A program made the translations under genes and the position numbers. This document shows positions 61,401-64,000 of a stretch of DNA of 64,000 bases, in pieces; within the stretch, counting starts at the first letter, position 1, and each line of letters opens with the position of its first letter. The DNA comes from Branchiostoma floridae (lineage: Eukaryota > Chordata > Leptocardii > Amphioxiformes > Branchiostomatidae): positions 14,987,459 through 15,051,458 of the forward strand of contig NC_049979.1 in the NCBI RefSeq assembly GCF_000003815.2, read 5' to 3'. The notes below the pieces were generated by a model. The model was not told where the DNA came from. It saw nothing but the letters and a program-made list of their open reading frames with translations, and did no database searches.

Positions 61401-63719
61401 CCCGAGTCCCAGCCTTCCTCCTGGCAGCTGGATCCCACTGAGGGCCCCTGTCGGGTCCGGCAGAGACTGCAGCGCTGTCACCTCAACCTCAGCAACAAGT
61501 ACTTCCTGCCTGAAGCACAGAGAACTGAGGGTCAGTTCAATATACTGTTTTTGAGATGTACAACTTGTCTATTTGTCAAGAGCATTTTATTAAGAGCCAT
61601 CAGACTGAGATTAACTCATAATTGTTACGTCCATAAATATTAGGACTTGTATGTTGGCTATTTTAAGAGAAAGCCCTTTTTTACCTAGGGTTTGTCACCT
61701 GAGTTCTCATCTGAGTTTTTTCTGTCCTGTTGCAGGTGACAAGGAGCCCCGTCAGCAGCTGTCCTACCTGTTTGAAGATTCCAGCCAACCAGATGACTCC
61801 ACCACTCTCAGACACAGACTACACACTAATGAGGCAATCAGGTACAAAGGAAATATAAGAGGAATATTTCTAAAAGAAGCAGTTGCATCTCTCGCACTTG
61901 TAACTTACATTTGGCAGTTTTTTCATCTATTGATATACTTTTGCCCATATCCTAGATATACCCACCGCTGCACAAATGTTACTCCTTCCAACGAGGCAAC
62001 AGGAGAGATCCTGATTGGTGAGAACAGCGTGTACTTTGTTGGTGATGAGCCCATCCTGGATCTCAACAGCACACAGGTGTGGATTTACAATCAGTCAATT
62101 AATTGATCAGTCAATCAAACTATTTGTTCAGGATAGAACATCAGCCAGTTGGAGCATTTGACTAACTTTTCAGGACTGCAATTTCAGTAAAATATCTCGG
62201 ATGTCAGCTGTTGTGTTAAGTGTAATCTTTATGTTGGATGCTTTTGGTTATGTAGTAAAAGCTCCTTTTCATGCTACAGTGTATTCAAAGAAGCCTGAAT
62301 TATCCTTCAATCTTCTCTCAAGTTTAAAAGTTAGACATTAACCATAGTTCTAATTTCTGGTTTCCCTCCCCCAGTTTCTGCAGGGTGACCGTGAAGTCCT
62401 GTCGATGTCTTGGCTGTACGAGGACATTAAGGAGGTGCACAAGCGCTGGTACCAGCTGAGGGACAACGCCCTGGAGATCTTCATCACTACTGGCAGGACC
62501 CTGCTGCTCGCCTTCGAAACACAGAAGGTTAGTTTCTTAATTTGTGTCACAAAGTGTACCTGACCAGTTCTGTACCTAGAGAACAAGTTGGGTAACAAAT
62601 TGATTTGATTGAGCCGTTACATGCCAGAGTTTACTTCTTAATTACCTTGGTATGTGATTTATTTGTCCTTAAAGACAGGGTTGACAGCAAAATCTACCCT
62701 TGAAATCTTTCCATGTACCTTGTTCATGGATCAGACTGGAATTGAAATGCATACGCTTTCTTTATTTCTCCAGTAAATTATTGAAGCACTTTTTCAGGAC
62801 TTTTCTGAACATCGTTTAGTTAGAAGTAAACACTAGTGTACAGAAGAACGCTCGTGTACTAAAACTCAAGATGCTATAAATGCCCTTCCCTTGCAGGACC
62901 GAGACATGGTCTGCCGACAGGTGCTGGCCATGGACCTGCCCAACCTGGTTGCCTACGACAATCTGCAGGCCATCACACAGATGTGGAAGATTGGACAGAT
63001 GACAAATTTCGAGTACCTGACCCACCTGAACAAGCACTCTGGGCGATCCTTCAATGACCTGATGCAGTACCCAGTCTTCCCCTTTGTGCTGGGTGACTAC
63101 ACCAGTGATACCATCGATCTGACCAACCCAAAGGTCTACAGGTGGGTCTCAACATTTCCTGGTCCATATAAACCTATATTGGCTTAAGGGGTAGATAAGT
63201 TAACCTGTTCTAAATGGCAAGAGAGAGTATGAAACGTTTGTACTGACTTTAAGTAGTATTGTTTTTGTAATGGCTGTGAGAGAGCTGTTGATTTGAAGAT
63301 ATTGTGCTTGCTCTGTATTAAAGTGGTTTATCCCCTTTTTCTAGGGAACTGGCAAAACCTATAGCAGTCCAAGACAAGAGCAGAGAGCAGAGATACATTG
63401 AGAACTTTGAGGTAAGTAGACTGCTAAGAATGAACACAATTTTTCAGACACTTTGATTACAGTAGCTTTAGCATTTCCATGCACGTGGGAACTACGTATA
63501 TGATGCATGTATGAAAGTTTTAGCCTATTCTAACATTTGTGGTATGTTGATCCATCATGCAGTGGCTGAGGATTGAGCATGAGAAGGGTGGTGATGTTGA
63601 TGACCCCATGCCGCCGGTGGAACCGTACCACTACGGTTCTCACTACTCCAACAGTGGCACTGTGCTCCACTTCCTGGTCAGACTCCCCCCTTTCACCACC
63701 ATGTTCCTCAACTACCAAG
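10376..63719 (+). CDS. LYST: LYST orthologue (lysosomal trafficking regulator), 45 exons, C-terminus outside window
   Basis: LYST is a very large cytosolic BEACH-family protein controlling lysosome and lysosome-related organelle size; human loss causes Chediak-Higashi syndrome. The 45 exons listed separately below join without a phase conflict into 10,243 nt (3,414 codons plus one base). The order of conserved blocks follows human LYST (3,801 aa). These are AQEFLSDV near residue 72, FHHH-type [12 protein letters not shown] near 615-630, GVCCCM near 710, EEGYEADSE near 1310, a ConA-like domain (~1540-1745), helical repeats to ~3080, a PH-BEACH domain (~3165-3258) and BEACH from ~3270 ([42 protein letters not shown]). 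The end of BEACH and the WD40 repeats are beyond base 64000. All donors are GT and acceptors AG. A family paralogue (NBEA, LRBA, WDFY3) is unlikely because the PH-BEACH and N-terminal blocks are LYST-specific. Confidence 0.96.
10463..11619 (+). other. LYST intron 1; no other feature
   Basis: AT-rich sequence of 1.16 kb. I see no exon, RNA gene or well-defined repeat in it. Confidence 0.5.
11620..11720 (+). CDS. LYST: LYST exon 2, lysine-rich helical segment
   Basis: Residues 30-63, [16 protein letters not shown], then [18 protein letters not shown]. Acceptor TTTTTCCAG, donor GTAAGT. The terminal TG plus the first G of exon 3 makes the Trp codon. The sequence looks like one amphipathic helix. 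No equivalent in human LYST is known to me. Confidence 0.78.
11721..15422 (+). other. LYST intron 2; one MITE, otherwise no feature
   Basis: 3.7 kb. It contains the 94-bp MITE at 12654-12747. A 196-codon ORF at 12213-12803 spans that MITE, has no recognisable domain and lacks coding character, so it is treated as chance. Nothing else was identified. Confidence 0.5.
12654..12747. mobile_element. 94-bp MITE with 14-bp terminal inverted repeats and 7-bp target duplication
   Basis: The left end GTAGCCTGGGTACC (12654-12667) is the exact reverse complement of the right end GGTACCCAGGCTAC (12734-12747). The inner parts (TCTACCAGG and CCTGGTAGA) are also partly complementary. CTGGTCT flanks the element on both sides (12647-12653 and 12748-12754). 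It is a foldback, non-coding element; the superfamily is not clear from a 7-bp duplication. Confidence 0.85.
15423..15579 (+). CDS. LYST: LYST exon 3
   Basis: Residues 63-115: [15 protein letters not shown], then [21 protein letters not shown] less its last residue. This corresponds to human SLAREFLTDVNRL and LGQYLVHGRGFLLLTKL near the N-terminus. Acceptor TTTTGTAG, donor GTCAGA, phase 2 in, phase 0 out. Confidence 0.93.
15696..15785. repeat. (TCAC)n microsatellite
   Basis: About 22 tandem CTCA/TCAC tetranucleotides, bordered on the left by CTCG/CTCT variants and on the right by CACC variants. It lies 120 bases after LYST exon 3. The translated HSLTHSLTH frame is an artefact of the repeat. 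Confidence 0.97.
18690..18840. repeat. Fragment of a dispersed repeat, copy 1
   Basis: TTAGATTTTAGGCCCCCTAG near 18709 and GGCAGAGAGTAAGTGGTGTAG near 18811 resemble TTAGATTTTGGGCCACCCAG near 22541 and GGCAGAAAGTAAGTGTTGTAG near 23057, in the same order. The two places therefore look like diverged copies of one interspersed repeat of unknown class. Confidence 0.5.
22520..23093. repeat. Dispersed repeat, copy 2, interrupted by a hAT-type MITE
   Basis: Shares ordered segments with 18690-18840 (TTAGATTTTGGGCC at the left, GTAAGTGTTGTAGGTT at the right) but is split by the 335-bp MITE at 22659-22993. The MITE thus inserted into an older repeat. The class of the host repeat is unknown. Confidence 0.45.
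22659..22993. mobile_element. 335-bp hAT-type MITE with 16-bp TIRs and 8-bp target duplication
   Basis: The termini CAGGCTTTTAGCTAGG (22659-22674) and CCTAGCTAAAAGCCTG (22978-22993) are exact reverse complements. AGACATAG is duplicated exactly on both sides (22651-22658 and 22994-23001). An 8-bp duplication with CAG...CTG ends is characteristic of the hAT superfamily. There is no transposase, so it is non-autonomous. Inside is a short GC-rich palindrome, GGGGGGATACCCCCGGACCC. Confidence 0.92.
23095..23132. repeat. Perfect 16-bp stem hairpin with T6 loop
   Basis: ACCGGCTCCTACAGTT (23095-23110) is followed by six T and then its exact reverse complement AACTGTAGGAGCCGGT (23117-23132). It stands 100 bases right of the hAT MITE, has no clear target duplication, and could be a tiny foldback element or an inverted duplication. 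Confidence 0.9.
23673..24173 (-). repeat. 3' LTR (left copy, minus orientation)
   Basis: 501 bases, starting TGTAGAATTT and ending CTGTTACA on the plus strand. It differs from the right copy mainly in 23720-23930, where small indels and a rearranged AC-rich stretch (ACACACAATACACACAATG) occur. Confidence 0.93.
24174..24189 (-). other. Polypurine tract of the LTR element
   Basis: On the minus strand GGAGGAGGGGGGATAG runs directly into the 3' LTR start TGTAACAG, the expected position of a plus-strand DNA primer. It confirms the orientation deduced from the primer-binding site. Confidence 0.85.
26525..26542 (-). other. Primer-binding site matching a tRNA-Glu 3' end
   Basis: The plus strand reads TTCCCGGTGTGGGAACCA directly before the LTR (one A between). 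This equals the acceptor-end sequence plus CCA of animal tRNA-Glu(UUC) as I recall it. On the minus strand it is therefore the complement, TGGTTCCCACACCGGGAA, the form of a retroelement primer-binding site. Confidence 0.85.
26544..27051 (-). repeat. 5' LTR (right copy, minus orientation)
   Basis: 508 bases. It contains GATTGCGCTCGTAAGTGTCG and CTAACTATTCTCAACAGC-type segments shared with the left LTR, and a TATATATA run. The long block from GACTACTGACCTTAACCC to CACTGTTACA is nearly identical in both copies. Confidence 0.93.
31691..31784 (+). CDS. LYST: LYST exon 4
   Basis: Residues 116-147: [18 protein letters not shown], matching human LLTLLLSLLPLVWKIPV. Acceptor TTTCTACAG, donor GTAGCT. 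The frame stays open for 230 bases past the donor, but the phase to exon 5 and the match with human LYST support splicing here. Confidence 0.92.
32620..34270 (+). CDS. LYST: LYST exon 5, large exon
   Basis: Residues 147-697, 1,651 bases. It starts [14 protein letters not shown]. It has [20 protein letters not shown] (human [14 protein letters not shown]), a low-complexity Asn/Asp stretch [13 protein letters not shown] near residue 465, and [34 protein letters not shown] (human RCEYSHFMHHHRDLSGLL) and [15 protein letters not shown] follow near the end. Acceptor TTTTATAG, donor GTGAGC, phase 1 in, phase 2 out. It corresponds to the very large early exon of vertebrate LYST. Confidence 0.95.
34271..35390 (+). 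other. LYST intron 5; no other feature
   Basis: 1.1 kb. A 152-codon ORF at 34503-34961 has no recognisable domain and is regarded as chance. Nothing else was seen. Confidence 0.5.
35391..35582 (+). CDS. LYST: LYST exon 6
   Basis: Residues 697-761: [15 protein letters not shown] and [15 protein letters not shown], matching human ILSGVHNIGICCCM and NKLILDQLGGAEIS. Acceptor GTTGCAG, donor GTAGGT. GC-rich compared with the introns. Confidence 0.95.
35866..36041 (+). CDS. LYST: LYST exon 7
   Basis: Residues 761-820: [11 protein letters not shown], a Ser/Thr-rich stretch ([15 protein letters not shown]), then KWEAL. Human has ACNICTVDS and KWDAL around a Ser-rich linker. Acceptor CCTGCAG, donor GTAAGC. 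Confidence 0.92.
36402..36520 (+). CDS. LYST: LYST exon 8
   Basis: Residues 820-859: [19 protein letters not shown] and [18 protein letters not shown], aligned with human YQNFVFEEDRLHSIQIANHI. Acceptor CATTTCAG, donor GTGGAT at 36521. The ORF runs on 20 codons past the donor, but joining to exon 9 restores the family sequence. Confidence 0.88.
37516..37737 (+). CDS. LYST: LYST exon 9
   Basis: Residues 860-933: [14 protein letters not shown] and [19 protein letters not shown], matching human LPILLKSRVIRDLFLSCNG. Acceptor TTACTCAG, donor GTGTGC, phase 0 at both ends. Confidence 0.92.
37887..38729 (+). CDS. LYST: LYST exon 10
   Basis: Residues 934-1214, 281 codons: [10 protein letters not shown], a Ser-rich linker, [33 protein letters not shown] with QQGGY (human [20 protein letters not shown] with RLGGF), and [14 protein letters not shown] (human LLEALLAICLHGA). 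Acceptor CCTTGCAG, donor GTGAGA, phase 0 at both ends. Confidence 0.95.
38730..40636 (+). other. LYST intron 10; one short tandem repeat
   Basis: 1.9 kb, AT-rich. The only definable feature is a 22-bp unit repeated exactly twice at 40457-40500 (AGTTCCTTTGTGTTAGATCA...). Confidence 0.6.
40457..40500. repeat. 22-bp perfect tandem duplication
   Basis: Two adjacent identical copies beginning AGTTCCTTTGTGTTAG, in LYST intron 10; a third partial start (AGTT) follows. Confidence 0.9.
40637..40813 (+). CDS. LYST: LYST exon 11
   Basis: Residues 1215-1273: [19 protein letters not shown] and [17 protein letters not shown], aligned with human NQNLSVESILFEMRDHL and AKPLFDALLRVAL. Acceptor TTTTCCCAG, donor GTGAGT, phase 0 at both ends. 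Confidence 0.92.
40814..43960 (+). other. LYST intron 11; minisatellite and possible retroposon tail
   Basis: 3.1 kb. It contains a three-copy tandem repeat (41100-41490). Near 43451 TACAATAAAGTTCTATTTCTATTG resembles the 3' tail of a non-LTR retroposon, but no body is recognisable. No coding potential beyond chance ORFs. Confidence 0.45.
41100..41490. repeat. Three-copy diverged tandem repeat, period 117-134 bp
   Basis: TAGGGTAA...CTGATGTCAC or its close variants starts at 41107, 41224 and 41358. Each copy continues through a CTGTTGGGAAAGGAGC-type and a CATGTCAGTC-type segment to TTTTCCACTAATGA. Copies 2 and 3 are more alike than either is to copy 1. Confidence 0.8.
43961..44108 (+). CDS. 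LYST: LYST exon 12, acidic segment
   Basis: Residues 1274-1323, strongly acidic: [16 protein letters not shown] and [18 protein letters not shown], matching human [18 protein letters not shown]. Acceptor CCATTAG, donor GTAAGT, phase 0 in, phase 1 out. Confidence 0.93.
44109..46684 (+). other. LYST intron 12; nothing recognised
   Basis: 2.6 kb, AT-rich, with scattered short chance ORFs. I see no exon, transposon terminus or tandem repeat. Confidence 0.45.
46685..46905 (+). CDS. LYST: LYST exon 13
   Basis: Residues 1323-1396: [20 protein letters not shown] and [15 protein letters not shown], aligned with human GEIIYPEICMLELNLLSAS and LAHVFESFLKII. Acceptor ATGTACAG, donor GTAATG. The first 15 residues ([14 protein letters not shown]) are less certain than the rest. 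Confidence 0.88.
47291..47357 (+). CDS. LYST: LYST exon 14
   Basis: Residues 1397-1419: [20 protein letters not shown], aligned with human GTVKNLLGGFLSILTQDDSD. Acceptor TTCTATAG, donor GTGAGT, phase 0 in, phase 1 out. Confidence 0.9.
47358..48489 (+). other. LYST intron 14; nothing recognised
   Basis: 1.1 kb without definable features. Confidence 0.45.
48490..48599 (+). CDS. LYST: LYST exon 15
   Basis: Residues 1419-1455: [19 protein letters not shown] and ELTRFFALF, aligned with human QRVLVDLLVSLMSSRTCSE and ELTLLLRIF. Acceptor CCTCTCAG, donor GTAAGT, phase 1 in, phase 0 out. Confidence 0.92.
48920..49155 (+). CDS. LYST: LYST exon 16
   Basis: Residues 1456-1534: [20 protein letters not shown] and [11 protein letters not shown], then a Pro/Lys-rich linker ending [13 protein letters not shown] (human SSWHIAPVHLPL). 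Acceptor TTTTTAG, donor GTAGGA, phase 0 in, phase 2 out. Confidence 0.9.
49295..49455 (+). CDS. LYST: LYST exon 17, start of the ConA-like domain
   Basis: Residues 1534-1588: [20 protein letters not shown] and [14 protein letters not shown], matching human NCWPHLSEGFSVSLWFNV and KRNKSLILPDSSFD. SLSMWL is the first strand of the concanavalin A-like fold found in BEACH proteins. Acceptor TCGTCAG, donor GTCAGT. Confidence 0.93.
49639..49783 (+). CDS. LYST: LYST exon 18, ConA-like domain
   Basis: Residues 1588-1636: [20 protein letters not shown] and TGTLTFR, matching human [20 protein letters not shown] and NATLIFR. Acceptor TTGTGTAG, donor GTGCAG, phase 1 in, phase 2 out. Confidence 0.94.
50350..50491 (+). 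CDS. LYST: LYST exon 19, ConA-like domain
   Basis: Residues 1636-1683: [12 protein letters not shown] and [16 protein letters not shown], corresponding to human VCMDSNDD and SKWQHLVLTYLQQ. The WQHL motif is typical of the LamG/ConA-like fold. Acceptor TTCCTCAG, donor GTAAGC. Confidence 0.94.
50722..50905 (+). CDS. LYST: LYST exon 20, ConA-like domain
   Basis: Residues 1684-1745: [17 protein letters not shown], a Lys-rich loop, [12 protein letters not shown] and [10 protein letters not shown]. Human has ISIWVSGQRKPDVTLDF, FCMIGHC and WDLGNLLLFN. Acceptor CCTCCCAG, donor GTGGGT, phase 0 in, phase 1 out. Confidence 0.94.
51065..51252 (+). CDS. LYST: LYST exon 21
   Basis: Residues 1745-1807: [20 protein letters not shown] and [20 protein letters not shown], aligned with human EAFYLYACGPNHTSVMPC and INKEILRCEQIRELFMTKK. 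Acceptor TATTTCAG, donor GTGGGA, phase 1 in, phase 0 out. Confidence 0.92.
51253..52561 (+). other. LYST intron 21 with a probable non-LTR retroposon tail
   Basis: 1.3 kb. At 52331-52425 the minus strand reads ...TTTGCAATTTCAATAAATCAAATCAAATCAAATC. This is the tail style of CR1/L2-like non-LTR elements, with AATAAA and a short-unit repeat at the 3' end. Only a fragment without coding capacity remains. Confidence 0.4.
52331..52425 (-). mobile_element. Possible 3' end fragment of a non-LTR retrotransposon
   Basis: Tandem TTTGA pentamers (minus: TCAAA) adjoin AATAAAT, and a unique segment (minus: CACTTGTATTGTACTGTTTGC) precedes them. The pattern is typical of truncated non-LTR insertions. The class is inferred from style only. 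Confidence 0.4.
52562..52753 (+). CDS. LYST: LYST exon 22
   Basis: Residues 1808-1871: [20 protein letters not shown], a Ser/Thr/Pro-rich linker, then [12 protein letters not shown]. It aligns with human ESLSVVYTTYCPAQYTIY. Acceptor CTTGTAG, donor GTAGAA, phase 0 at both ends. Confidence 0.9.
53040..53111 (+). CDS. LYST: LYST exon 23
   Basis: Residues 1872-1895: [20 protein letters not shown], matching human GILHEIGGTGIFVFLFA. Acceptor ATACCCAG, donor GTTAGT, 24 codons, phase 0 at both ends. Confidence 0.94.
53219..53392 (+). CDS. LYST: LYST exon 24
   Basis: Residues 1896-1953: [20 protein letters not shown] and [17 protein letters not shown], matching human [20 protein letters not shown] and QVLIKQKCIVGFYILK. 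Acceptor CATCCTAG, donor GTAGAA, phase 0 at both ends. Confidence 0.95.
53617..53895 (+). CDS. LYST: LYST exon 25
   Basis: Residues 1954-2046: [20 protein letters not shown] and [20 protein letters not shown], matching human VDSNAIIQDVKLLEELLLDW and RADHHQQMFNIKQLLKAQVV. It is one of the most conserved helical-repeat exons. Acceptor TTGATCAG, donor GTAAGT. Confidence 0.96.
54107..54305 (+). CDS. LYST: LYST exon 26
   Basis: Residues 2047-2113: [20 protein letters not shown] and [20 protein letters not shown], matching human VCRSFVKIIAEVLGSPPDLE and [20 protein letters not shown]. Acceptor TTTCCAG, donor GTTTGT. Confidence 0.95.
54496..54696 (+). CDS. LYST: LYST exon 27, low-complexity linker
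   Basis: Residues 2113-2180: [17 protein letters not shown], then Ser/Pro-rich sequence ending TSDSDSGRK. Human LYST also has a long disordered Ser-rich region here, so alignment is weak. Acceptor TGCCCCCAG and donor GTTTGG are compatible in phase with both neighbours. Confidence 0.85.
54878..55683 (+). CDS. LYST: LYST exon 28, Ser-rich linker plus start of the next helical block
   Basis: Residues 2180-2448. [16 protein letters not shown] recalls human LRSRSLPAFPTS. A long acidic/Ser-rich region follows ([34 protein letters not shown]; human DDWENF). After it come [20 protein letters not shown] and [18 protein letters not shown] (human CGLYELLSGVLLILPDVLLE). Acceptor CTGTAG, donor GTCAGT. 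Confidence 0.94.
55987..56073 (+). CDS. LYST: LYST exon 29
   Basis: Residues 2449-2477: [18 protein letters not shown] and RGFFLLANQ, matching human LLDAYFARASKEQKDKFL and RGFSLLANQ. Acceptor TGTTCCAG, donor GTATGC, phase 0 at both ends. Confidence 0.95.
56341..56423 (+). CDS. LYST: LYST exon 30
   Basis: Residues 2478-2505: [20 protein letters not shown] and VGLDEE, matching human [20 protein letters not shown] and IGLDEE. Acceptor TTTTCTAG, donor GTAAGT, phase 0 in, phase 2 out. Confidence 0.94.
56606..56836 (+). CDS. LYST: LYST exon 31
   Basis: Residues 2505-2582: [20 protein letters not shown] and [18 protein letters not shown], matching human WSVIPILGLIETSLYDNILL and LLDNGLLYVLCNTVAALN. 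Acceptor GTTGCAG, donor GTCAGG, phase 2 in and out. Confidence 0.95.
57062..57231 (+). CDS. LYST: LYST exon 32
   Basis: Residues 2582-2639: [20 protein letters not shown] and [15 protein letters not shown], matching human [20 protein letters not shown] and FRVIEDLIVMLGYLQ. Acceptor TTTCACAG, donor GTCAGT. Confidence 0.95.
57483..57674 (+). CDS. LYST: LYST exon 33
   Basis: Residues 2639-2703: [20 protein letters not shown] and a polar linker ending GRRQSYPP. Human has VALQLRVLQAAMEFIRT and KRKSIAG. Acceptor CTTCCAG, donor GTATAG. Confidence 0.9.
57995..58345 (+). CDS. LYST: LYST exon 34
   Basis: Residues 2703-2820: Ser/Pro-rich [18 protein letters not shown], then [19 protein letters not shown] and [19 protein letters not shown]. 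Human has FPLAQTESLLMKMRS and ELAQRLQRLTVLAVNRII. Acceptor TCTCCAG, donor GTATGG. Confidence 0.93.
58686..59035 (+). CDS. LYST: LYST exon 35
   Basis: Residues 2820-2936: [39 protein letters not shown] and [20 protein letters not shown]. Human has EIFTYLVEGFKVSIGSS, QWTKILWSCKETFRMQLG and EIVHEPNHQEIL. Acceptor TTCCACAG, donor GTAAGT, phase 1 in, phase 0 out. Distinctly GC-rich. Confidence 0.95.
59036..60137 (+). other. LYST intron 35, mostly a transposon insertion
   Basis: 1.1 kb, of which 59097-59782 is an insertion bounded by 23-bp direct repeats. The remainder is AT-rich and featureless. Confidence 0.6.
59097..59782 (-). mobile_element. 686-bp retroelement-like insertion with 23-bp target-site duplication
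   Basis: ATCATTGTCATGTACATGAT plus GTA occurs exactly at both ends (59074-59096 and 59783-59805), a long variable-length duplication typical of target-primed retroelements. The minus strand has an open frame (59799-59500) of about 99 codons, rich in Lys, Arg and Ala ([15 protein letters not shown]). Further along come GAGGAAGCCACACGGCGAAA and a GGTTCGAATAAAGTTCCTAA tail with a polyadenylation-like signal. That tail style is seen in Penelope-like and some other retroelements. It is read as a 5'-truncated copy; the class is uncertain because no diagnostic enzyme domain remains. Confidence 0.7.
60138..60311 (+). CDS. LYST: LYST exon 36
   Basis: Residues 2937-2994: [20 protein letters not shown] and [15 protein letters not shown], matching human HGAKLVLYLSELIHNHQGEL and ELGTAELLMNALKL. 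Acceptor TATTCCAG, donor GTAGAC, phase 0 at both ends. Confidence 0.94.
60654..60730 (+). CDS. LYST: LYST exon 37
   Basis: Residues 2995-3020: [20 protein letters not shown] and ITIQN, aligned with human EEQKKYETEEGVNKAAWQKTV. Basic, charged segment. Acceptor TATTGCAG, donor GTAAGC, phase 0 in, phase 2 out. Confidence 0.88.
60885..61073 (+). CDS. LYST: LYST exon 38
   Basis: Residues 3020-3083: [33 protein letters not shown] and [13 protein letters not shown], matching human DISKIAADITQAVSLSQGNE, RKKVIQHIRGMY and HWQELIQQLTHDR. Acceptor AATCTCAG, donor GTCAGG. Confidence 0.95.
61385..61530 (+). CDS. LYST: LYST exon 39
   Basis: Residues 3083-3132: [20 protein letters not shown] and [17 protein letters not shown], matching human [20 protein letters not shown] and [28 protein letters not shown] just before the PH domain is a LYST hallmark. 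Acceptor CCTTCCAG, donor GTCAGT. Confidence 0.96.
61736..61841 (+). CDS. LYST: LYST exon 40
   Basis: Residues 3132-3167: [20 protein letters not shown] and NEAIR, matching human PPLSYLFEDKTHSSFSSTV and SESIR. Acceptor GTTGCAG, donor GTACAA, phase 1 in, phase 2 out. Confidence 0.94.
61956..62076 (+). CDS. LYST: LYST exon 41, first half of the PH-BEACH domain
   Basis: Residues 3167-3207: [20 protein letters not shown] and SVYFVGDEP, matching human [20 protein letters not shown] and GMYFVEDN. These are the first strands of the PH-like fold preceding BEACH. Acceptor TATCCTAG, donor GTGTGG. Confidence 0.95.
62375..62527 (+). CDS. LYST: LYST exon 42, second half of the PH-BEACH domain
   Basis: Residues 3208-3258: [20 protein letters not shown] and [15 protein letters not shown], matching human [20 protein letters not shown] and [15 protein letters not shown]. 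Acceptor CCCCCAG, donor GTTAGT, phase 0 at both ends. Confidence 0.97.
62897..63141 (+). CDS. LYST: LYST exon 43, start of the BEACH domain
   Basis: Residues 3259-3340: [40 protein letters not shown] and [12 protein letters not shown]. The block from [11 protein letters not shown] to YPVFPF is nearly identical to human LYST and holds the core BEACH signature. Acceptor CCTTGCAG, donor GTGGGT, phase 0 in, phase 2 out. Confidence 0.98.
63345..63411 (+). CDS. LYST: LYST exon 44, BEACH domain
   Basis: Residues 3340-3362: [20 protein letters not shown], matching human [20 protein letters not shown]. Acceptor TTTTCTAG, donor GTAAGT, phase 2 in, phase 0 out. Confidence 0.96.
63563..63719 (+). CDS. 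LYST: LYST exon 45, BEACH domain, last exon in window
   Basis: Residues 3363-3415: [20 protein letters not shown] and [20 protein letters not shown], nearly identical to human [20 protein letters not shown]. Acceptor TCATGCAG, donor GTTAGC at 63720, phase 1 out, so coding continues past the right edge. I see no further exon in 63720-64000. Confidence 0.97.
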
Positions 63720-64000
63720 GTTAGCACAGAAACTCCCTATATGTTTCTACTCTTGGTCATGTCATACTTTAGGGTAAGACAATGGCAACTTTTTTATTTT
63801 TTAGATAAAAATACTTGTAGTTCTTAAAGTGGTATTCCCTGTTGTGTAAGAATTGACTTAAAAATACTTAGAATGAAGAGTTACATGAAGAATGAAGCAA
63901 ACTCTTTTAGGACATGTGGGACTTTTGAATATGAAGTGCTTGTCATTATCAACAGGCTGTGTGCTAACATTTCATAGAAAGCTCAGCTAAGTGGAAAGGT

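Noticed and set aside
1-64000. CRISPR arrays, bacterial operons, defence systems, rRNA or tRNA genes
   Set aside because: No regular spacer arrays or RNA genes were seen. The only tRNA-like sequence is the primer-binding site of the LTR element, and all genes are spliced and eukaryotic.

Overview
This is a eukaryotic (animal) genomic window with one very large spliced gene, a second spliced gene cut by the left edge, a C2H2 zinc-finger locus between them, and many transposon traces. Exon families, exon-intron style, AT-rich introns and the repeat types suggest an invertebrate chordate, most likely an amphioxus (Branchiostoma). That assignment is inference; the gene identities below rest on protein similarity recalled for human RTRAF and LYST, not on a database search.

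Layout. (1) 1-5208, minus strand: six coding exons of RTRAF (C14orf166/hCLE), residues 1-178 of about 245. The last part of the gene lies to the left of base 1. (2) 6372-8613, plus strand: a tandem C2H2 zinc-finger array. It is open for 480 codons, then broken by a perfect 152-bp tandem duplication, followed by a nonsense codon and decayed fingers. (3) 8614-10375: intergenic DNA with a degenerate ~100-116-bp tandem repeat carrying octamer-like motifs and then the presumed LYST promoter. (4) 10376 to the right edge, plus strand: the orthologue of LYST (lysosomal trafficking regulator, the Chediak-Higashi protein). I reconstructed 45 coding exons with mutually compatible splice phases, 10,243 coding bases or 3,414 full codons. 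They run from the initiator through the helical-repeat body, the concanavalin A-like domain, the PH-BEACH domain and the first part of the BEACH domain. The rest of BEACH and the WD40 repeats lie beyond base 64000.

Mobile DNA is concentrated in LYST introns. A complete non-autonomous LTR retrotransposon sits antisense in the 16-kb intron 3, with 4-bp target duplication, two ~500-bp LTRs, a tRNA-Glu-type primer site and a polypurine tract, but no recognisable gag or pol. Intron 3 also has a 335-bp hAT-type MITE with 8-bp target duplication. Intron 2 has a 94-bp MITE with 7-bp duplication, and intron 35 a 686-bp insertion flanked by 23-bp perfect direct repeats. Several minisatellites and strong hairpins are also present.

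The named genes act in separate processes: RTRAF in tRNA-ligase and RNA-transport complexes, LYST in lysosome and lysosome-related organelle size control, and the zinc-finger locus as a putative DNA-binding protein or its relic. I found no operon-like or defence-system logic. The novelty here lies in gene structure and transposon history rather than in a new biochemical system.
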